From NCBI RefSeq assembly GCF_021646685.1, contig NZ_JAKJHW010000001.1, forward strand, positions 372,001 through 436,000: DNA of 64,000 nucleotides, read 5' to 3'. Positions 8,288 through 18,006 of the stretch are shown in pieces. The notes under the pieces were generated by a model that was not told where the DNA came from, did no database searches, and was given only the letters and a program-made list of their open reading frames with translations. The DNA comes from Pseudalkalibacillus salsuginis (GTDB lineage: Bacteria > Bacillota > Bacilli > Bacillales > Fictibacillaceae). A program made the translations under genes and the position numbers. Positions within the stretch are counted from its first letter, which is position 1, and the number at the start of each line of letters is the position of its first letter.

Positions 8288-9412
8288 CTAGATAAATTGG
8301 AATGGATCCGTCTTTTCTTTACATCGATAGACTTTGGTCTCGAGATTCTTTTCGTCCAACCAGCCTTCCAAAATGTCGGCCACCCCGTCAATCATGACTT
8401 TTTCGATATTGTGACCAGGATCGATGATCGCCATGCCTTCCATCCAGGCATCATGTGCATAATGATATTTAATATCCCCTGTAATGAATACATCTGCTCC
8501 TTTTAACTTCGCTTTACGGATGAAATCATTACCTTCACCGCCAGAAACCGCTATTTTTTTCACGGGCTTCTGTAGGTCACCGACAACTCGAACTCCTCCT
8601 AGCTTGAAGGTCTTTTTAAGTTGTTCGGCAAGATCTCCTACTGTCATTTCCCCTTGAAGTTTCCCAATTCGTCCAACCCCTAATGGTTTCCCCGGATTTT
8701 CAAGTGTAAGAAGGTCATACGCCACTTCTTCATACGGATGCGATTCTCGCAATGCGGCAATTACCTCTTTCTCAATACTTGCCGGGTAAATTGTCTCAAC
8801 TTTGATTTCATCTACAAATTCTATTTTTCCTTGTTCCCCGATATGAGGGTTAGTTCCTTCATGAGGTATGAAGGTTCCGGTTCCCGGTGTATTAAAGGTA
8901 CAATGGCTGTAGTTTCCGATGAAACCTGATCCAGCATTGCCAAGGGCATCACGGACAGCTTCAGCATGCGTTCCAGGAACGAAAACGATCAGTTTCTTTA
9001 ATTGATCTTCTGCAGTCTCAACAAGGACTTCTGTATCTCCAATACCAATTATATGTGCAAGCAGATCATTCACCCCACCTTCGGCAACATCAAGGTTGGT
9101 GTGAGCTGCATACAACGTGATATCATGCTTTAAAAGCTTTTGAATCGTACGGCCGTGTGAAGTATCAGGATTAATTTTCCTCAAGGGCATATAAATGAGA
9201 GGGTGATGCGAGATGATCAGGTCGACTTCCTCCCGGATCGCTTCATCGATGACAGGTTCTATGACATCGAGTGTAACCATGACTTTTTTAACCCGCTTTT
9301 TCAAAGAACCTACTTGAAGTCCTATCGGATCTCCTTCCATAGCCAGCCATTTAGGCGCAAGTTGTTCCATCCGTTGGATGATCTCTTGAGCGTGTGCGTG
9401 TTTTTTACTCAC
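8288..9412 (-). CDS. yqfO: Nif3-like dinuclear metal centre protein YqfO
   Basis: A 374-residue member of the Nif3/DUF34 family. N- and C-terminal halves carry the metal-binding pieces (LIISHHPLIY near residue 62, HTNLDVAEGG near 107, and HYAHDAW with DPGHNIEKV near the C-terminus). They flank a PII/CutA-like insert of about 110 residues (FVPGTHAEAVRDALGNAGSG to EEVAYDLL), the arrangement of Gram-positive YqfO. The biochemical role is unsettled. The start is GTG at 9410-9412, overlapping the trmK stop (GTGA), so the two genes are translationally coupled. Confidence 0.92.
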   Translation of the reverse strand: MSKKHAHAQEIIQRMEQLAPKWLAMEGDPIGLQVGSLKKRVKKVMVTLDVIEPVIDEAIREEVDLIISHHPLIYMPLRKINPDTSHGRTIQKLLKHDITLYAAHTNLDVAEGGVNDLLAHIIGIGDTEVLVETAEDQLKKLIVFVPGTHAEAVRDALGNAGSGFIGNYSHCTFNTPGTGTFIPHEGTNPHIGEQGKIEFVDEIKVETIYPASIEKEVIAALRESHPYEEVAYDLLTLENPGKPLGVGRIGKLQGEMTVGDLAEQLKKTFKLGGVRVVGDLQKPVKKIAVSGGEGNDFIRKAKLKGADVFITGDIKYHYAHDAWMEGMAIIDPGHNIEKVMIDGVADILEGWLDEKNLETKVYRCKEKTDPFQFI

Positions 9413-10101
9413 TTTATCGCCTCCGAAACTGCATTGATTTTTTTCTTTAATTGCTCTTTTCTTTCACTTACTTCATCCGTAGGCAGAGCTCTTTCAAGCT
9501 GGACGAGAATTTTTTCCCAGTTATCCCTTTCCCGTTTCCACTTCTTTTGGAACGAGCTATTATTCTGTTTCATCAATAGGGGGCCTAATAACTTTTCGGA
9601 CTCAGTGAAAACAAACGGCGTATTTGTTCGTTTGGCAACAAGAATTTCATAGATCTTTTCATCTTCTTCAAGTATTGATTCTTCGGTCAATTTCCAGTTA
9701 TTCTTTTCAAACCATTCACGTATGAATCGGGCTCCCATATTGGGTTGGAGAATAAGCAGATCCACCCCAGGCAACCTATCTTTTCCTCTTTCTAAAATGT
9801 TACTGATCAATTGTCCGCCCATCCCAGCAATCACCACTACGGATACCTCTTGGGCGGATATGACTTCAAGGCCATCCCCCAATCTTACTTCAATTTGATC
9901 CTCTAATCCTAACGCTTTGACTTGGTTATAGGCTGATTGGTAAGGTCCTTGGTTGACTTCACCAGCGATCGCCTTTTCGATTATCCCTTTCTTGACACAA
10001 TAGCAAGGAAGAAAAGCGTGATCAGAGCCGATATCAGCAATGGTAGAGCCCTTTGGTATGTATGTTGTCACTTTTTCTAAACGGTTGGATATGGATATCA
10101 T
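9409..10101 (-). CDS. trmK: tRNA (adenine(22)-N1)-methyltransferase TrmK
   Basis: A 230-residue SAM-dependent methyltransferase that makes m1A22 in bacterial tRNA. The Rossmann core shows the glycine motif ADIGSDHAFLP near residue 21, AGEVN as the acidic loop and VVIAGMGGQLI as motif IV. The C-terminal region is a helical coiled-coil tail. Sequence and partner match B. subtilis YqfN. It starts with ATG and overlaps the following Nif3-family gene by four bases. Confidence 0.95.
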   Translation of the reverse strand: MISISNRLEKVTTYIPKGSTIADIGSDHAFLPCYCVKKGIIEKAIAGEVNQGPYQSAYNQVKALGLEDQIEVRLGDGLEVISAQEVSVVVIAGMGGQLISNILERGKDRLPGVDLLILQPNMGARFIREWFEKNNWKLTEESILEEDEKIYEILVAKRTNTPFVFTESEKLLGPLLMKQNNSSFQKKWKRERDNWEKILVQLERALPTDEVSERKEQLKKKINAVSEAIK

Positions 10102-10219
10102 CTATTTTCACCTATTCTACTATTCATACTGAAATACAGTCCTACTATAGCTTTTTTCAAAGTATTCTTCAACTTTGGTTCGTGTACGCTTACAATTCCA
10201 AAGAGCAGACACAAAAAAA

Positions 10220-10285
10220 GGCATGACCCTTAAATGTTTGTGTTCCAAATCCTTGGAGGTGACAGACATTTAAATTGAGTCAGCC
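10220..10285 (-). terminator. cccA terminator, hairpin sharing a motif with the nfo terminator
   Basis: On the minus strand the arm GGCTGACTCAATTTAAATGT pairs imperfectly with ACATTTAAGGGTCATGCC and is followed by a run of seven T. The loop side carries CTGTCACCTCC, also found in the hairpin at 3848-3920. Confidence 0.8.
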
Positions 10286-10305
10286 TTTACTGAAGTCTTG
10301 TTATC

Positions 10306-10677
10306 TTATTCTTCTCCGCCTTTTTCGCCGCCGCCTTCTTCTCCGCCATTAACCAGGAATTCAGCGACTGCTTGCGCTTCTTCTGCACTTAATGACTGAG
10401 CTGGCATTTGACCTTTACCATTTTGGATGATTTCAGCGATCTCTTCCGGTTTATACTTAGAACCGACATCTGTAAGATTTGGCCCCATACCACCTTCAAG
10501 GTTTTGACCATGGCAGGATGTACAGGTTTGTTGTACAATTTCCTGTGGTTTTACTTCTTCTCCACCGCCAGCTGCTTCTTGTTTCGCTTCATTCACACCT
10601 ACAGCAGATAAAACAATCATAATTGCAATGCCGAATACAGCAGTAATGGCGAATGGAATCAATGGATTTCTTTTCAT
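10306..10677 (-). CDS. cccA: Cytochrome c-550, membrane anchored
   Basis: A 123-residue small c-type cytochrome. An N-terminal transmembrane anchor (about residues 8-26) is followed by a Gly/Glu linker and a heme domain with the CXXCH site at residues 52-56 (CTSCH) and the likely axial Met91 in GQMPA. The tail is unusually Gly/Glu-rich (NGGEEGGGEKGGEE). It carries electrons in the respiratory chain on the outer face of the membrane. Strong GGAGG ribosome binding site. In B. subtilis cccA directly follows sigA; here two acyl-CoA genes lie between them. Confidence 0.95.
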   Translation of the reverse strand: MKRNPLIPFAITAVFGIAIMIVLSAVGVNEAKQEAAGGGEEVKPQEIVQQTCTSCHGQNLEGGMGPNLTDVGSKYKPEEIAEIIQNGKGQMPAQSLSAEEAQAVAEFLVNGGEEGGGEKGGEE

Positions 10678-10855
10678 CTCTTGTCCTCCTTGTGATGCAG
10701 GTTGATTCTGTTGTTAGTGTTTCCTACCTATGTAATAGTAAACAAGCCATTTACTATTTTACTTGAAAATCAATAGGAAGGAAAGTCTTAACTAGAGAGA
10801 CGAGACATTTGTCATGAATTGGACACGTTTCCCCCGCCATTACCGCTGGATCCAT

Positions 10856-12481
10856 TTATTTCCCCTTTAATTCTTCTACAAGTTTCCGGAGTTTATATTT
10901 TTGTATTTTACCTGATGCAGTCATAGGATATTCATCAACGAAAAAGATAAATTCAGGGATTTTATACCGAGCGATTTTCCCTTCACAATAAGAGCGGATC
11001 TCTTCATCCGCCACAGATTCTCCTTCTTTTATTTGTACACACGCCGCTACCTTTTCTCCATATTTTTCATCCGGGACCCCAATCACCTGGACATCGACTA
11101 TTGAAGGATTCGTATAAAGAAACTCCTCTATTTCCCTTGGATAAATGTTTTCTCCCCCGCGGATGATCATATCTTTCAATCTGCCGGTGATTTTCACATA
11201 ACCTTCCTCATCAATCGTCGCTAAGTCACCAGTATGGAGCCAGCCCTCTGAATCGATTGCCTTCGCTGTCGCCTCAGGCATATTATAATACCCCTTCATC
11301 ACAAGATAACCTCTTGTGCAAAGCTCTCCTTGCTCCCCTACAGGTACTTCTTCCCCTGTCGCCGGATCGACAATCTTAACCTCTACGATTGGGTGTTTCT
11401 TCCCGACCGTTTCCACACGTCTTTCAATAGGGTCATCTGTCCGGGTTTGTGTGATCACTGGTGAAGATTCAGTCTGGCCATACGCAATCGTAATTTCGTC
11501 CATCCCCATCAGATTCATGACTTTCTTCATGACCTCGATCGGACAGGGGGATCCAGCCATGATACCAGTGCGTAAAGTAGATAGATCATAATCATCAAAA
11601 CAATCCAGATTCAATTCTGCTATGAACATGGTTGGCACCCCATGTAAACCCGTACATTTTTCCTTTTCAACTGTCTTTAAGACAAGCTCAGGATCAAATT
11701 GGACAATCGGAACCATTGTCGCTCCGACTGATACACAAGCAAGTACTCCAAGCACACAGCCAAAACAATGGAAGAATGGAACCGGGATACATAGACGGTC
11801 TCTTTCAGAAAGGTTCATCGCGTTTGCCACCTGATAGCCATTGTTGACGATATTATGGTGTGTCAGCATAACCCCTTTCGGAAAGCCCGTCGTCCCGCTC
11901 GTATACTGCATATTGATCACATCATGCGGTTCAAGTATGTTCTCACGCTCGGCTAATTCTTCATTGCTGATCGATTCTCCCATTTTCATAAAGTTTTCCC
12001 ATGAGAGCAACCCAGTTTCGGCTTTTTCCTCCATAAAAACAAGCTGCTTAAGCTTTGGAAGGCTGTTCGAGCTGACCTTGCCGTTAATGTCGGTTGTCCC
12101 CACAATGGATTGGACGATTTCGACATATGAAGTATCTCGGAACTTGTCCATCATGAACAGGGTCGTCGTATCAGATTGCTTCAAGAGATATTCCAATTCG
12201 TTTTTCTGATAGTTGGTATTGACTGTTACAAGCACCGCCCCCATCCGCGCGGATCCGAATTGCAATAATAACCACTCAAATCTGTTTGTTGACCAGGCTG
12301 CGATATGCTCCCCTTTTTTCACACCTAGAGCCATGAGGGCTTTTGCAACTTGTCCAGTCAACTCATAGAATCCTTCATATGTATGTCTTATACCCTCTTT
12401 ATTATAGACAACCGCCTCATGGTCTGGTAATCGCAGTGCTTTTTCCTTCAATAATTGACCAATTGTTTGGTTCAAATACAT
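10856..12481 (-). CDS. Acyl-CoA synthetase, AMP-binding (fatty or short/medium-chain acid CoA ligase)
   Basis: A 541-residue adenylate-forming enzyme. Motifs: the phosphate loop YTSGTTGFPKG (about residue 190), IAYGQTESSP, GWLHTGD, ITGRLKDMIIRGGENIYPREIE and the C-terminal catalytic lysine in TASGKIQKYKLR. It activates a carboxylic acid to acyl-CoA. The best family fit is a fatty-acyl-CoA synthetase related to FadD/LcfA and YngI-type enzymes; chain length cannot be judged. The ATG at 12481 is chosen for its upstream GGAGGTG. It follows the acyl-CoA dehydrogenase gene by 84 bases in the same orientation, so both likely form a catabolic operon. Confidence 0.9.
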   Translation of the reverse strand: MYLNQTIGQLLKEKALRLPDHEAVVYNKEGIRHTYEGFYELTGQVAKALMALGVKKGEHIAAWSTNRFEWLLLQFGSARMGAVLVTVNTNYQKNELEYLLKQSDTTTLFMMDKFRDTSYVEIVQSIVGTTDINGKVSSNSLPKLKQLVFMEEKAETGLLSWENFMKMGESISNEELAERENILEPHDVINMQYTSGTTGFPKGVMLTHHNIVNNGYQVANAMNLSERDRLCIPVPFFHCFGCVLGVLACVSVGATMVPIVQFDPELVLKTVEKEKCTGLHGVPTMFIAELNLDCFDDYDLSTLRTGIMAGSPCPIEVMKKVMNLMGMDEITIAYGQTESSPVITQTRTDDPIERRVETVGKKHPIVEVKIVDPATGEEVPVGEQGELCTRGYLVMKGYYNMPEATAKAIDSEGWLHTGDLATIDEEGYVKITGRLKDMIIRGGENIYPREIEEFLYTNPSIVDVQVIGVPDEKYGEKVAACVQIKEGESVADEEIRSYCEGKIARYKIPEFIFFVDEYPMTASGKIQKYKLRKLVEELKGK

Positions 12482-12565
12482 CCCAGCACCTCCGCGTTTT
12501 GTTGACTTCAAAAAAGTCAAAAGAGAGGAAGACTCTAAAGAATCCCCCTTATTCTTTGAAAGTTG

Positions 12566-13705
12566 TTAACAGCCCAGCTCCCGGGCAATAACCATTCGTT
12601 GAACTTCAGATGTACCTTCCCCGATTTCAAGAAGCCTTCCATCGCGATAATATCGCTCAACATGATAATCTTTCATATAACCATAACCACCATGGATCTG
12701 GATTGCTTGAGTGCACACTTCCATACAGATTTCTGATGCATAGAGTTTTGCCATTGAGGCTTCTTTTGCGAACTTGCGCCCTTGATCTTTCAACCATGCA
12801 GCTTTATAAACCATAGTTCTAGCGAGTTCAATCTTCATCGCCATATCAGCAAGCTTGAATTGGGTTGCCTGGAATTTTGATAGCGGTTTTCCAAATTGTT
12901 TTCTTTCTTGCGCATAAGACAATGCTTTTTCGTACGCAGCCTGGGCAATTCCGACCCCCATGGCACCGATGCCGATTCTTCCGCCATCAAGCGTCATTAG
13001 GAATTGTCTGAATCCGTTCCCTCTTTTTCCAAGCATGTTTTCTTCAGGTACACGGACATCTTCCATGATCAATTCTGTAGTATTGGATGAGTTCAAGCCT
13101 AATTTCTCGTAATTATCGATAACCTTGAATCCAGGTGCCTCCGTACTTGTGATGAATGCAGTAATTTCCTTTTCTCCATCCTTACGATCCGTCACTGCAG
13201 TCAGAGCCAGGTTTTTTGCATAGCTAGCATTTGTAATGAAGCATTTACTGCCGTTGATGACCCACTCGCCTTCCTGATGTATCGCGGTTGTTTCGGTTCC
13301 ACCCGCATCTGAGCCAGCGTTCGGTTCAGTGAGACCAAAAGCACCTAGGGACTCCCCAGTACAGATCGGCGTCAGATATTTTTGTTTTTGCTCTTCCGTT
13401 CCAAACATGTTGATGGGGGCTCCACCTAATGAAATATGAGCGGAGTAAGTGATTCCGGCAGAGCCGCATGCCCTGCTCAATTCCTCTACAACGATAGCAA
13501 AGCTGACGGTGTCAGCTCCCCCTCCCCCGTATTCTTCTGGAAATGGAAGGCCCATCAAGCCGAGATCCCCAAGCTTTTTGAACATTTCAACTGGAAACCT
13601 CTTCTCTTTATCCCGTTGTTCTGCTCCTGGTGCTACTTCCTCTTCAGCAAATTCCCTGATCATTTTGTAAATCATTTTCTGTTCATCTGTTAAATCGAAG
13701 TTCAT
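12566..13705 (-). CDS. Acyl-CoA dehydrogenase
   Basis: A 379-residue FAD flavoprotein catalysing alpha,beta-dehydrogenation of acyl-CoA and passing electrons to ETF. Family signatures are present: GAFGLTEPNAGSDAGG (about residue 125-140), a KCFITNA segment, the ALSYAQERKQFGKPLSKFQ stretch and the C-terminal QIHGGYGYMKDYHVERYYRD with the likely catalytic Glu in EIGEGTSEVQR. Closest in appearance to short/medium or branched-chain enzymes (AcdA/MmgC type); the exact substrate is unknown. It leads an operon with the CoA ligase, behind a sigma-A promoter and a cre site. Confidence 0.95.
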   Translation of the reverse strand: MNFDLTDEQKMIYKMIREFAEEEVAPGAEQRDKEKRFPVEMFKKLGDLGLMGLPFPEEYGGGGADTVSFAIVVEELSRACGSAGITYSAHISLGGAPINMFGTEEQKQKYLTPICTGESLGAFGLTEPNAGSDAGGTETTAIHQEGEWVINGSKCFITNASYAKNLALTAVTDRKDGEKEITAFITSTEAPGFKVIDNYEKLGLNSSNTTELIMEDVRVPEENMLGKRGNGFRQFLMTLDGGRIGIGAMGVGIAQAAYEKALSYAQERKQFGKPLSKFQATQFKLADMAMKIELARTMVYKAAWLKDQGRKFAKEASMAKLYASEICMEVCTQAIQIHGGYGYMKDYHVERYYRDGRLLEIGEGTSEVQRMVIARELGC

Positions 13706-13739
13706 TTACTCCACTCCTGACTGTTCTTTTGTATCTGTT

Positions 13740-13754
13740 TGTATACGCTTACAT
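13740..13754 (-). promoter_or_regulatory. cre site (CcpA operator) of the acyl-CoA operon
   Basis: On the minus strand ATGTAAGCGTATACA matches the cre consensus WTGNAANCGNWNNCA at every defined position. It begins two bases after the -10 box, covering the expected transcription start, a classic place for CcpA repression. Binding is inferred, not shown. Confidence 0.7.
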
Positions 13755-13756
13755 CA

Positions 13757-13786
13757 ATTATACGTATAAATACAACAATTTTTCAA
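13757..13786 (-). promoter_or_regulatory. Sigma-A promoter of the acyl-CoA operon
   Basis: TTGAAA (13781-13786) and a perfect TATAAT (13757-13762) with 18-bp spacing, directly upstream of the cre site and about 35 bases from the dehydrogenase ribosome binding site. Confidence 0.65.
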
Positions 13787-13974
13787 CAGTTAAAAAAAGT
13801 CCGAAAATATCAGAGTAGAAAAACGAATACCAAAAATTTCCGAACAAAGTTTGCAAATGGAGATGAAAATAAGTAAAATAAAGGACAAAGATGAGTGGTA
13901 TTTTCTAATAGATGGTAAATCTGAATGGGGAAGTTATTATATCAGGAGAACGATCCGGATTTTGTATCGAATAC

Positions 13975-14013
13975 AAAAAACGAACCATCTCGTTTTCAGA
14001 GACGATTCGTTTT
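13975..14013 (-). terminator. sigA operon terminator
   Basis: On the minus strand CGAATCGTCTC / GAGATGGTTCG with the loop TGAAAAC, then a T run. It starts about 10 bases after the sigA stop. Confidence 0.88.
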
Positions 14014-14023
14014 CAACCGCAAA

Positions 14024-15148
14024 CTATTCTAAAAAGTCTTTCAAGCGTTTACTTCTGCTAGGGTGGCGAAGCTTACGCAATGCTTTCGCTTCAATTTGAC
14101 GGATACGTTCACGTGTAACACCGAATACCTTTCCTACCTCTTCAAGTGTTCGCGTACGTCCATCATCTAGTCCAAAGCGGAGTCGAAGGACGTTTTCTTC
14201 ACGATCGGTCAATGTATCTAATACGTCCTCCAGCTGTTCTTTCAATAACTCGTAAGCAGCTGCATCAGAAGGAGCTAGTGCATCTTGGTCTTCGATGAAG
14301 TCCCCAAGATGGGAATCATCTTCCTCTCCAATCGGAGTTTCAAGCGAGACAGGTTCCTGGGCGATCTTCAAGATTTCTCTTACTTTATCAGGAGTAAGCT
14401 CCATTTCTTTTCCGATCTCTTCAGGTGTCGGTTCACGACCGATATCTTGTAAGAGCTGACGCTGCACCCGGATCAGTTTGTTGATCGTTTCGACCATATG
14501 GACCGGTATACGGATTGTACGTGCCTGGTCTGCAATAGCACGTGTGATCGCTTGACGGATCCACCATGTTGCATAGGTACTGAATTTATATCCTTTACGA
14601 TAGTCGAACTTTTCAACAGCTTTGATCAGACCCATGTTTCCTTCCTGGATCAAATCCAAGAATAACATTCCTCGGCCGACATAGCGTTTCGCAATACTGA
14701 CTACAAGACGGAGGTTTGCTTCAGCTAACCGACGTTTTGCTTCTTCATCACCTTGTTCGATTCTTTGCGCAAGGCTGATTTCATCATCGGCTGATAATAG
14801 ATCCACTCGACCGATTTCTTTCAAATACATCCTGACTGGGTCGTTTATTTTCACTCCAGGAGGTACACTTAAATCGTTCAAGTCGAACTCGTCATCCCCA
14901 CTTTTCACTACCTCTTGAATATTTGGGTCATCTCCATCCTCTTCATCCACTATTTCAATACCTTGATCACCCAAATACTCATAGAATACATCCATTTGTT
15001 CCGAGTCCTGTTCAAATGGGGCAAGTTTATTGGTAACTTCATTATAAGTGAGGACGCCTCTCTTCTTACCGAGTTCAACTAATTGTTCCTTTACTTGATC
15101 GATGGTTAATTCACCCTCCGCTTCCTGGCGATTAGGTTTCTCAGCCAT
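14024..15148 (-). CDS. sigA: RNA polymerase primary sigma factor SigA
   Basis: A 374-residue group 1 sigma-70. Region 1.1 is at the N-terminus, region 1.2 in [12 protein letters not shown], region 2 in [19 protein letters not shown] and [20 protein letters not shown], region 3 in [11 protein letters not shown], and region 4.2 in [19 protein letters not shown]. The non-conserved region between 1 and 2 is short, as in Firmicutes. The ATG at 15148 has GGAAGGAGG upstream. Last gene of the yqxD-dnaG-sigA macromolecular-synthesis operon; it directs housekeeping transcription. Confidence 0.99.
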   Translation of the reverse strand: MAEKPNRQEAEGELTIDQVKEQLVELGKKRGVLTYNEVTNKLAPFEQDSEQMDVFYEYLGDQGIEIVDEEDGDDPNIQEVVKSGDDEFDLNDLSVPPGVKINDPVRMYLKEIGRVDLLSADDEISLAQRIEQGDEEAKRRLAEANLRLVVSIAKRYVGRGMLFLDLIQEGNMGLIKAVEKFDYRKGYKFSTYATWWIRQAITRAIADQARTIRIPVHMVETINKLIRVQRQLLQDIGREPTPEEIGKEMELTPDKVREILKIAQEPVSLETPIGEEDDSHLGDFIEDQDALAPSDAAAYELLKEQLEDVLDTLTDREENVLRLRFGLDDGRTRTLEEVGKVFGVTRERIRQIEAKALRKLRHPSRSKRLKDFLE

Positions 15149-15170
15149 GCGATCCCCTCCTTCCATACTT

Positions 15171-16994
15171 CTAACTTCTGTTGCTGACTTTCAAAGCCTT
15201 CTTCAGTTCGACGATTTCCATCGCGATTTGTGCAGCTTCAACCATTTTTTGTTCACGTTCTGCACGTTTTTTGTCTTTCTCTTTCTCTTGTATCTGAATT
15301 AATTTAGGATATTTTTTTATTTGATTGACATAATCATATAATTCCTGATCCGATATATCCTCATTAATTGTAAGCATTGCTAATTCAGTGACGACTTGCT
15401 TCAAACGTTGATCGTCCACCCTTTCTAAAAACAAGCTGATATCAGGTGTATGACCTTCTGCGTAAAAAGCATATAAGTAAGCTGCAATCGCACTATATTC
15501 CTCAATGTTGAAAGCGCCACCCATCAGTTCTTCTACCTTCTCTGCAAGACTCACATCCTTCAGCATATGGGCTAACAATATCCTTTCTGCATTATGAAAA
15601 GCAGGTAACAGTCGTGAGGATTGCCCGATATATTTCTTACGGTTATTCTCCCTATTTCGACCATCATTATCCTTTTTCCTTTTATTACTTAAAAATGCTT
15701 GATATTGTTGCTGTTTCAGTGCGTCTAAGGAGAGATTGAATTCTTCGGCAATTTGCCGCAAATAGTGGTCTCTTTCAACAGCTTTAGGAAGTTTTGCAAC
15801 TTCATGTAGTATCTCTTCGATATAGCGCATGCGTTCTCCTTCATCTTGGAGATTTTTCCCTCTGCGCATGAACTGCATCTTGAAAGCCATTACCGTCAAA
15901 CTAGCCCCTATTACATCCTGTTTAAAACGTTCACCACCGTGTTTTTGGATATAGTCATCAGGGTCTAAGCCTTGAGGCATCTGGGCAATCCGCACATTAC
16001 AATTCATTTGTTCGAGAAGTTCTATGGCACGGAACGCTGCTGTAATCCCGGCATTATCTGAATCATAACAAATGATGACTGACGTGACATTCCTGGTTAA
16101 TAGTTTTGCCTGTTCCGGTGTCAGCGAAGTTCCGAGTGTGGCTACACAGTTCGAAATACCAGCCTTCCATGCTGCAATGACGTCTACATAACCTTCGAAC
16201 AGGACCACTTTATCTTCTTTCCGCATATCAGGTCTTGCAAGATGATAACCGTATAAAATCTTCCCTTTGTTGAAAATCTTCGTTTCAGGACTGTTCAAAT
16301 ACTTCGGTTCACCATCTCCAAGGATTCTGCCTCCGAATGCAATGTTTTTCCCCTGACTATCCCAAATCGGGAACATGATCCGATCTCTGAACCGGTCGAA
16401 GAACTTCCCATCGAACTCGCGCTTCGCTACAAGCCCAGCATCTTGCATGACAGGAAGTGAATAGTTCCTTTTCTGCAGGAAAGCACTTACGAATTCCCAG
16501 GAGTCCGGCGCATAACCGATTTGGAAATGATCGATCATATCATCGGTAAATCCCCGATTATACAAGTACTCCTTTGCTTTTTGCCCGTAATCGGTATTTG
16601 TTAAACAATGGTGATATAGACGCGCAAGCAATCCATGTCCTTCCTTCATGATTTCTTTTTCCTTACTGACTTGATCGTTTTGATTGAACGAAGCTAATTC
16701 TGGCAATTCAATCCCTACCCGGTCAGCGAGATTCTTGACTGTCTCTATGAAAGTGAAACCCTCAACCTCCATAAGGAACGAGAAGACGTTTCCCCCCTTC
16801 CCACAGCCAAAACACCGGAAAATCTGTTTTTCTCCAGAGACAGAGAATGAAGGTGTATTTTCGTTATGGAAGGGGCAAAGGCCGAAATAGTTACGACCCT
16901 GTTTCTTAAGTTGAACATATTCCCCGACAACATCAATGATATCGTTGGATTTTTGAATTTGTTCAATTGTTTCTTCAGGAATCCGTGATCCCAT
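15171..16994 (-). CDS. dnaG: DNA primase
   Basis: A 607-residue primase that makes RNA primers at the replication fork. It has an N-terminal CHC2 zinc finger ([11 protein letters not shown] then CFGCGKGG, about residues 41-67), a TOPRIM domain ([17 protein letters not shown] and [11 protein letters not shown], about residues 260-320), and a helical C-terminal helicase-interaction domain after a basic linker. Start ATG with GGTGATAAC upstream. It lies 62 bases after yqxD and 22 bases before sigA. Confidence 0.98.
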   Translation of the reverse strand: MGSRIPEETIEQIQKSNDIIDVVGEYVQLKKQGRNYFGLCPFHNENTPSFSVSGEKQIFRCFGCGKGGNVFSFLMEVEGFTFIETVKNLADRVGIELPELASFNQNDQVSKEKEIMKEGHGLLARLYHHCLTNTDYGQKAKEYLYNRGFTDDMIDHFQIGYAPDSWEFVSAFLQKRNYSLPVMQDAGLVAKREFDGKFFDRFRDRIMFPIWDSQGKNIAFGGRILGDGEPKYLNSPETKIFNKGKILYGYHLARPDMRKEDKVVLFEGYVDVIAAWKAGISNCVATLGTSLTPEQAKLLTRNVTSVIICYDSDNAGITAAFRAIELLEQMNCNVRIAQMPQGLDPDDYIQKHGGERFKQDVIGASLTVMAFKMQFMRRGKNLQDEGERMRYIEEILHEVAKLPKAVERDHYLRQIAEEFNLSLDALKQQQYQAFLSNKRKKDNDGRNRENNRKKYIGQSSRLLPAFHNAERILLAHMLKDVSLAEKVEELMGGAFNIEEYSAIAAYLYAFYAEGHTPDISLFLERVDDQRLKQVVTELAMLTINEDISDQELYDYVNQIKKYPKLIQIQEKEKDKKRAEREQKMVEAAQIAMEIVELKKALKVSNRS

Positions 16995-17055
16995 GTTATC
17001 ACCATTCTTTACTGTTCTATCCTACTTTAAAACAAGAAATTGAGAAGAAGTAAAT

Positions 17056-17511
17056 TTAGCCCTGAGATAAGATCAGTTCAAAGTTCTGTCTGAACCTTCG
17101 AGCATCTTCCTCTGTAAACCGGGGTGGCCCTTTCGTCCGATGTCCTGAACGTCTCAGTTTACTTGAGTAATAGCGGGATTGTAATAATGAAGGCATTTCT
17201 TCTTCGGTAAAACGTTTCCCGCGCGGTGATATGGCATACACGCCTTTCGATACCAAAAGACTCGCAAGCCCATGATCCTGGGTGATGACAACATTCCCTT
17301 CTATTGACTGGTTGACGATGTATATATCTACTGATTCAGGTTCTGCATCAACCATGATCCAATCTGCGTTTCGATGTTGATCTGTAGCATGACAGTAAGA
17401 GGCAATAAAAAAAACCTTGTACTCATAGAAATTCGAGATTTCAAGGATTGCTTTCTTTATTTGATTTGGACAAGCATCTGCATCAACCAACACATTTCGC
17501 GTTTTCTTCAT
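17056..17511 (-). CDS. yqxD: YaiI/YqxD family protein (DUF188)
   Basis: A 151-residue protein of the DUF188 family, beginning with the characteristic VDADACPNQIKKAI. Further conserved blocks are VVITQDHGLASLLV and RGKRFTEEEM. These acidic residues recall PIN-like nucleases, but no activity is established. It is the first gene of the dnaG-sigA operon, as in B. subtilis. Confidence 0.92.
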   Translation of the reverse strand: MKKTRNVLVDADACPNQIKKAILEISNFYEYKVFFIASYCHATDQHRNADWIMVDAEPESVDIYIVNQSIEGNVVITQDHGLASLLVSKGVYAISPRGKRFTEEEMPSLLQSRYYSSKLRRSGHRTKGPPRFTEEDARRFRQNFELILSQG

Positions 17512-17652
17512 GTATTTAATTTCTACATCCTCTCAATAATTCCTGCCAGCAATCCAATGTTTTATATTTCAGAATATTGTCGAATTTCGCTTTTTTAGTA
17601 TACCCAAAATTTGGTTACCTCAAACAAGCATAAAAATTCCACACAATAGAGT

Positions 17653-17681
17653 ATTATAACGGATTTTCCATCAGTTGACCA
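17653..17681 (-). promoter_or_regulatory. Sigma-A promoter of yqxD-dnaG-sigA
   Basis: TGGTCA (17676-17681), 17-bp spacer, perfect TATAAT (17653-17658). This is the best housekeeping promoter in the region upstream of yqxD. Confidence 0.65.
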
Positions 17682-17854
17682 TCATAAAGTACTCTTTGCT
17701 ATTATATTTCGACAAATAATGCAAATAACCTTTAATTCTTTTATAGAAAGTTGAAAGAATCCTCAGATTGAAAGTATGAATAAGTGCTTCCATAGGGTAC
17801 TACCAAGACCCCATACTGAATTATCAGTATACAAAAGTAAAAAGGTATTTTCGT

Positions 17855-17882
17855 TATAGATGGTTGCTTTACAATTTGGAAA
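17855..17882 (-). repeat. 28-bp duplicated motif, copy A
   Basis: 26 of 28 bases are identical to 18877-18904. On the minus strand it contains ATTGT-N6-ACCAT, an imperfect inverted repeat. It lies between the yqfL terminator and the yqxD promoter. Confidence 0.8.
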
Positions 17883-17935
17883 CCTCACACAAACCTTTTC
17901 ATAAGATTCCGTAATACTTTTCGTCTTCTGTAATT

Positions 17936-17976
17936 AAAAAGAAGGGGCTGACTGGCTACTTTTTGTCAACCCCTTC
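17936..17976 (-). terminator. yqfL terminator
   Basis: On the minus strand GAAGGGGTTGAC / GTCAGCCCCTTC followed by TTTTT. Confidence 0.85.
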
Positions 17977-18006
17977 AATCTATTCATTTCACACTAAGAT
18001 TATTAC

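Larger units (their letters stand above)
17512..18006 (-). other. 495-bp upstream region of the yqxD-dnaG-sigA operon
   Basis: AT-rich, with no gene seen. It holds the yqfL terminator (17936-17976), one copy of a duplicated 28-bp motif (17855-17882) and a sigma-A promoter (17653-17681). The 5' leader from that promoter to yqxD is about 135 bases. Nothing recognisable was found in the rest. Confidence 0.6.

Noticed and set aside
10182-10196. cre-like sequence (TTGTAAGCGTACACG on the minus strand)
   Set aside because: One mismatch at the last conserved A, and it lies between the cccA terminator and trmK where CcpA control is not expected; kept only as a weak candidate.
13851-14099. Plus-strand reading frame of 82 codons overlapping the sigA 3' end
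   Set aside because: It runs through the sigA terminator and into sigA on the opposite strand, has no ribosome binding site and no recognisable similarity.
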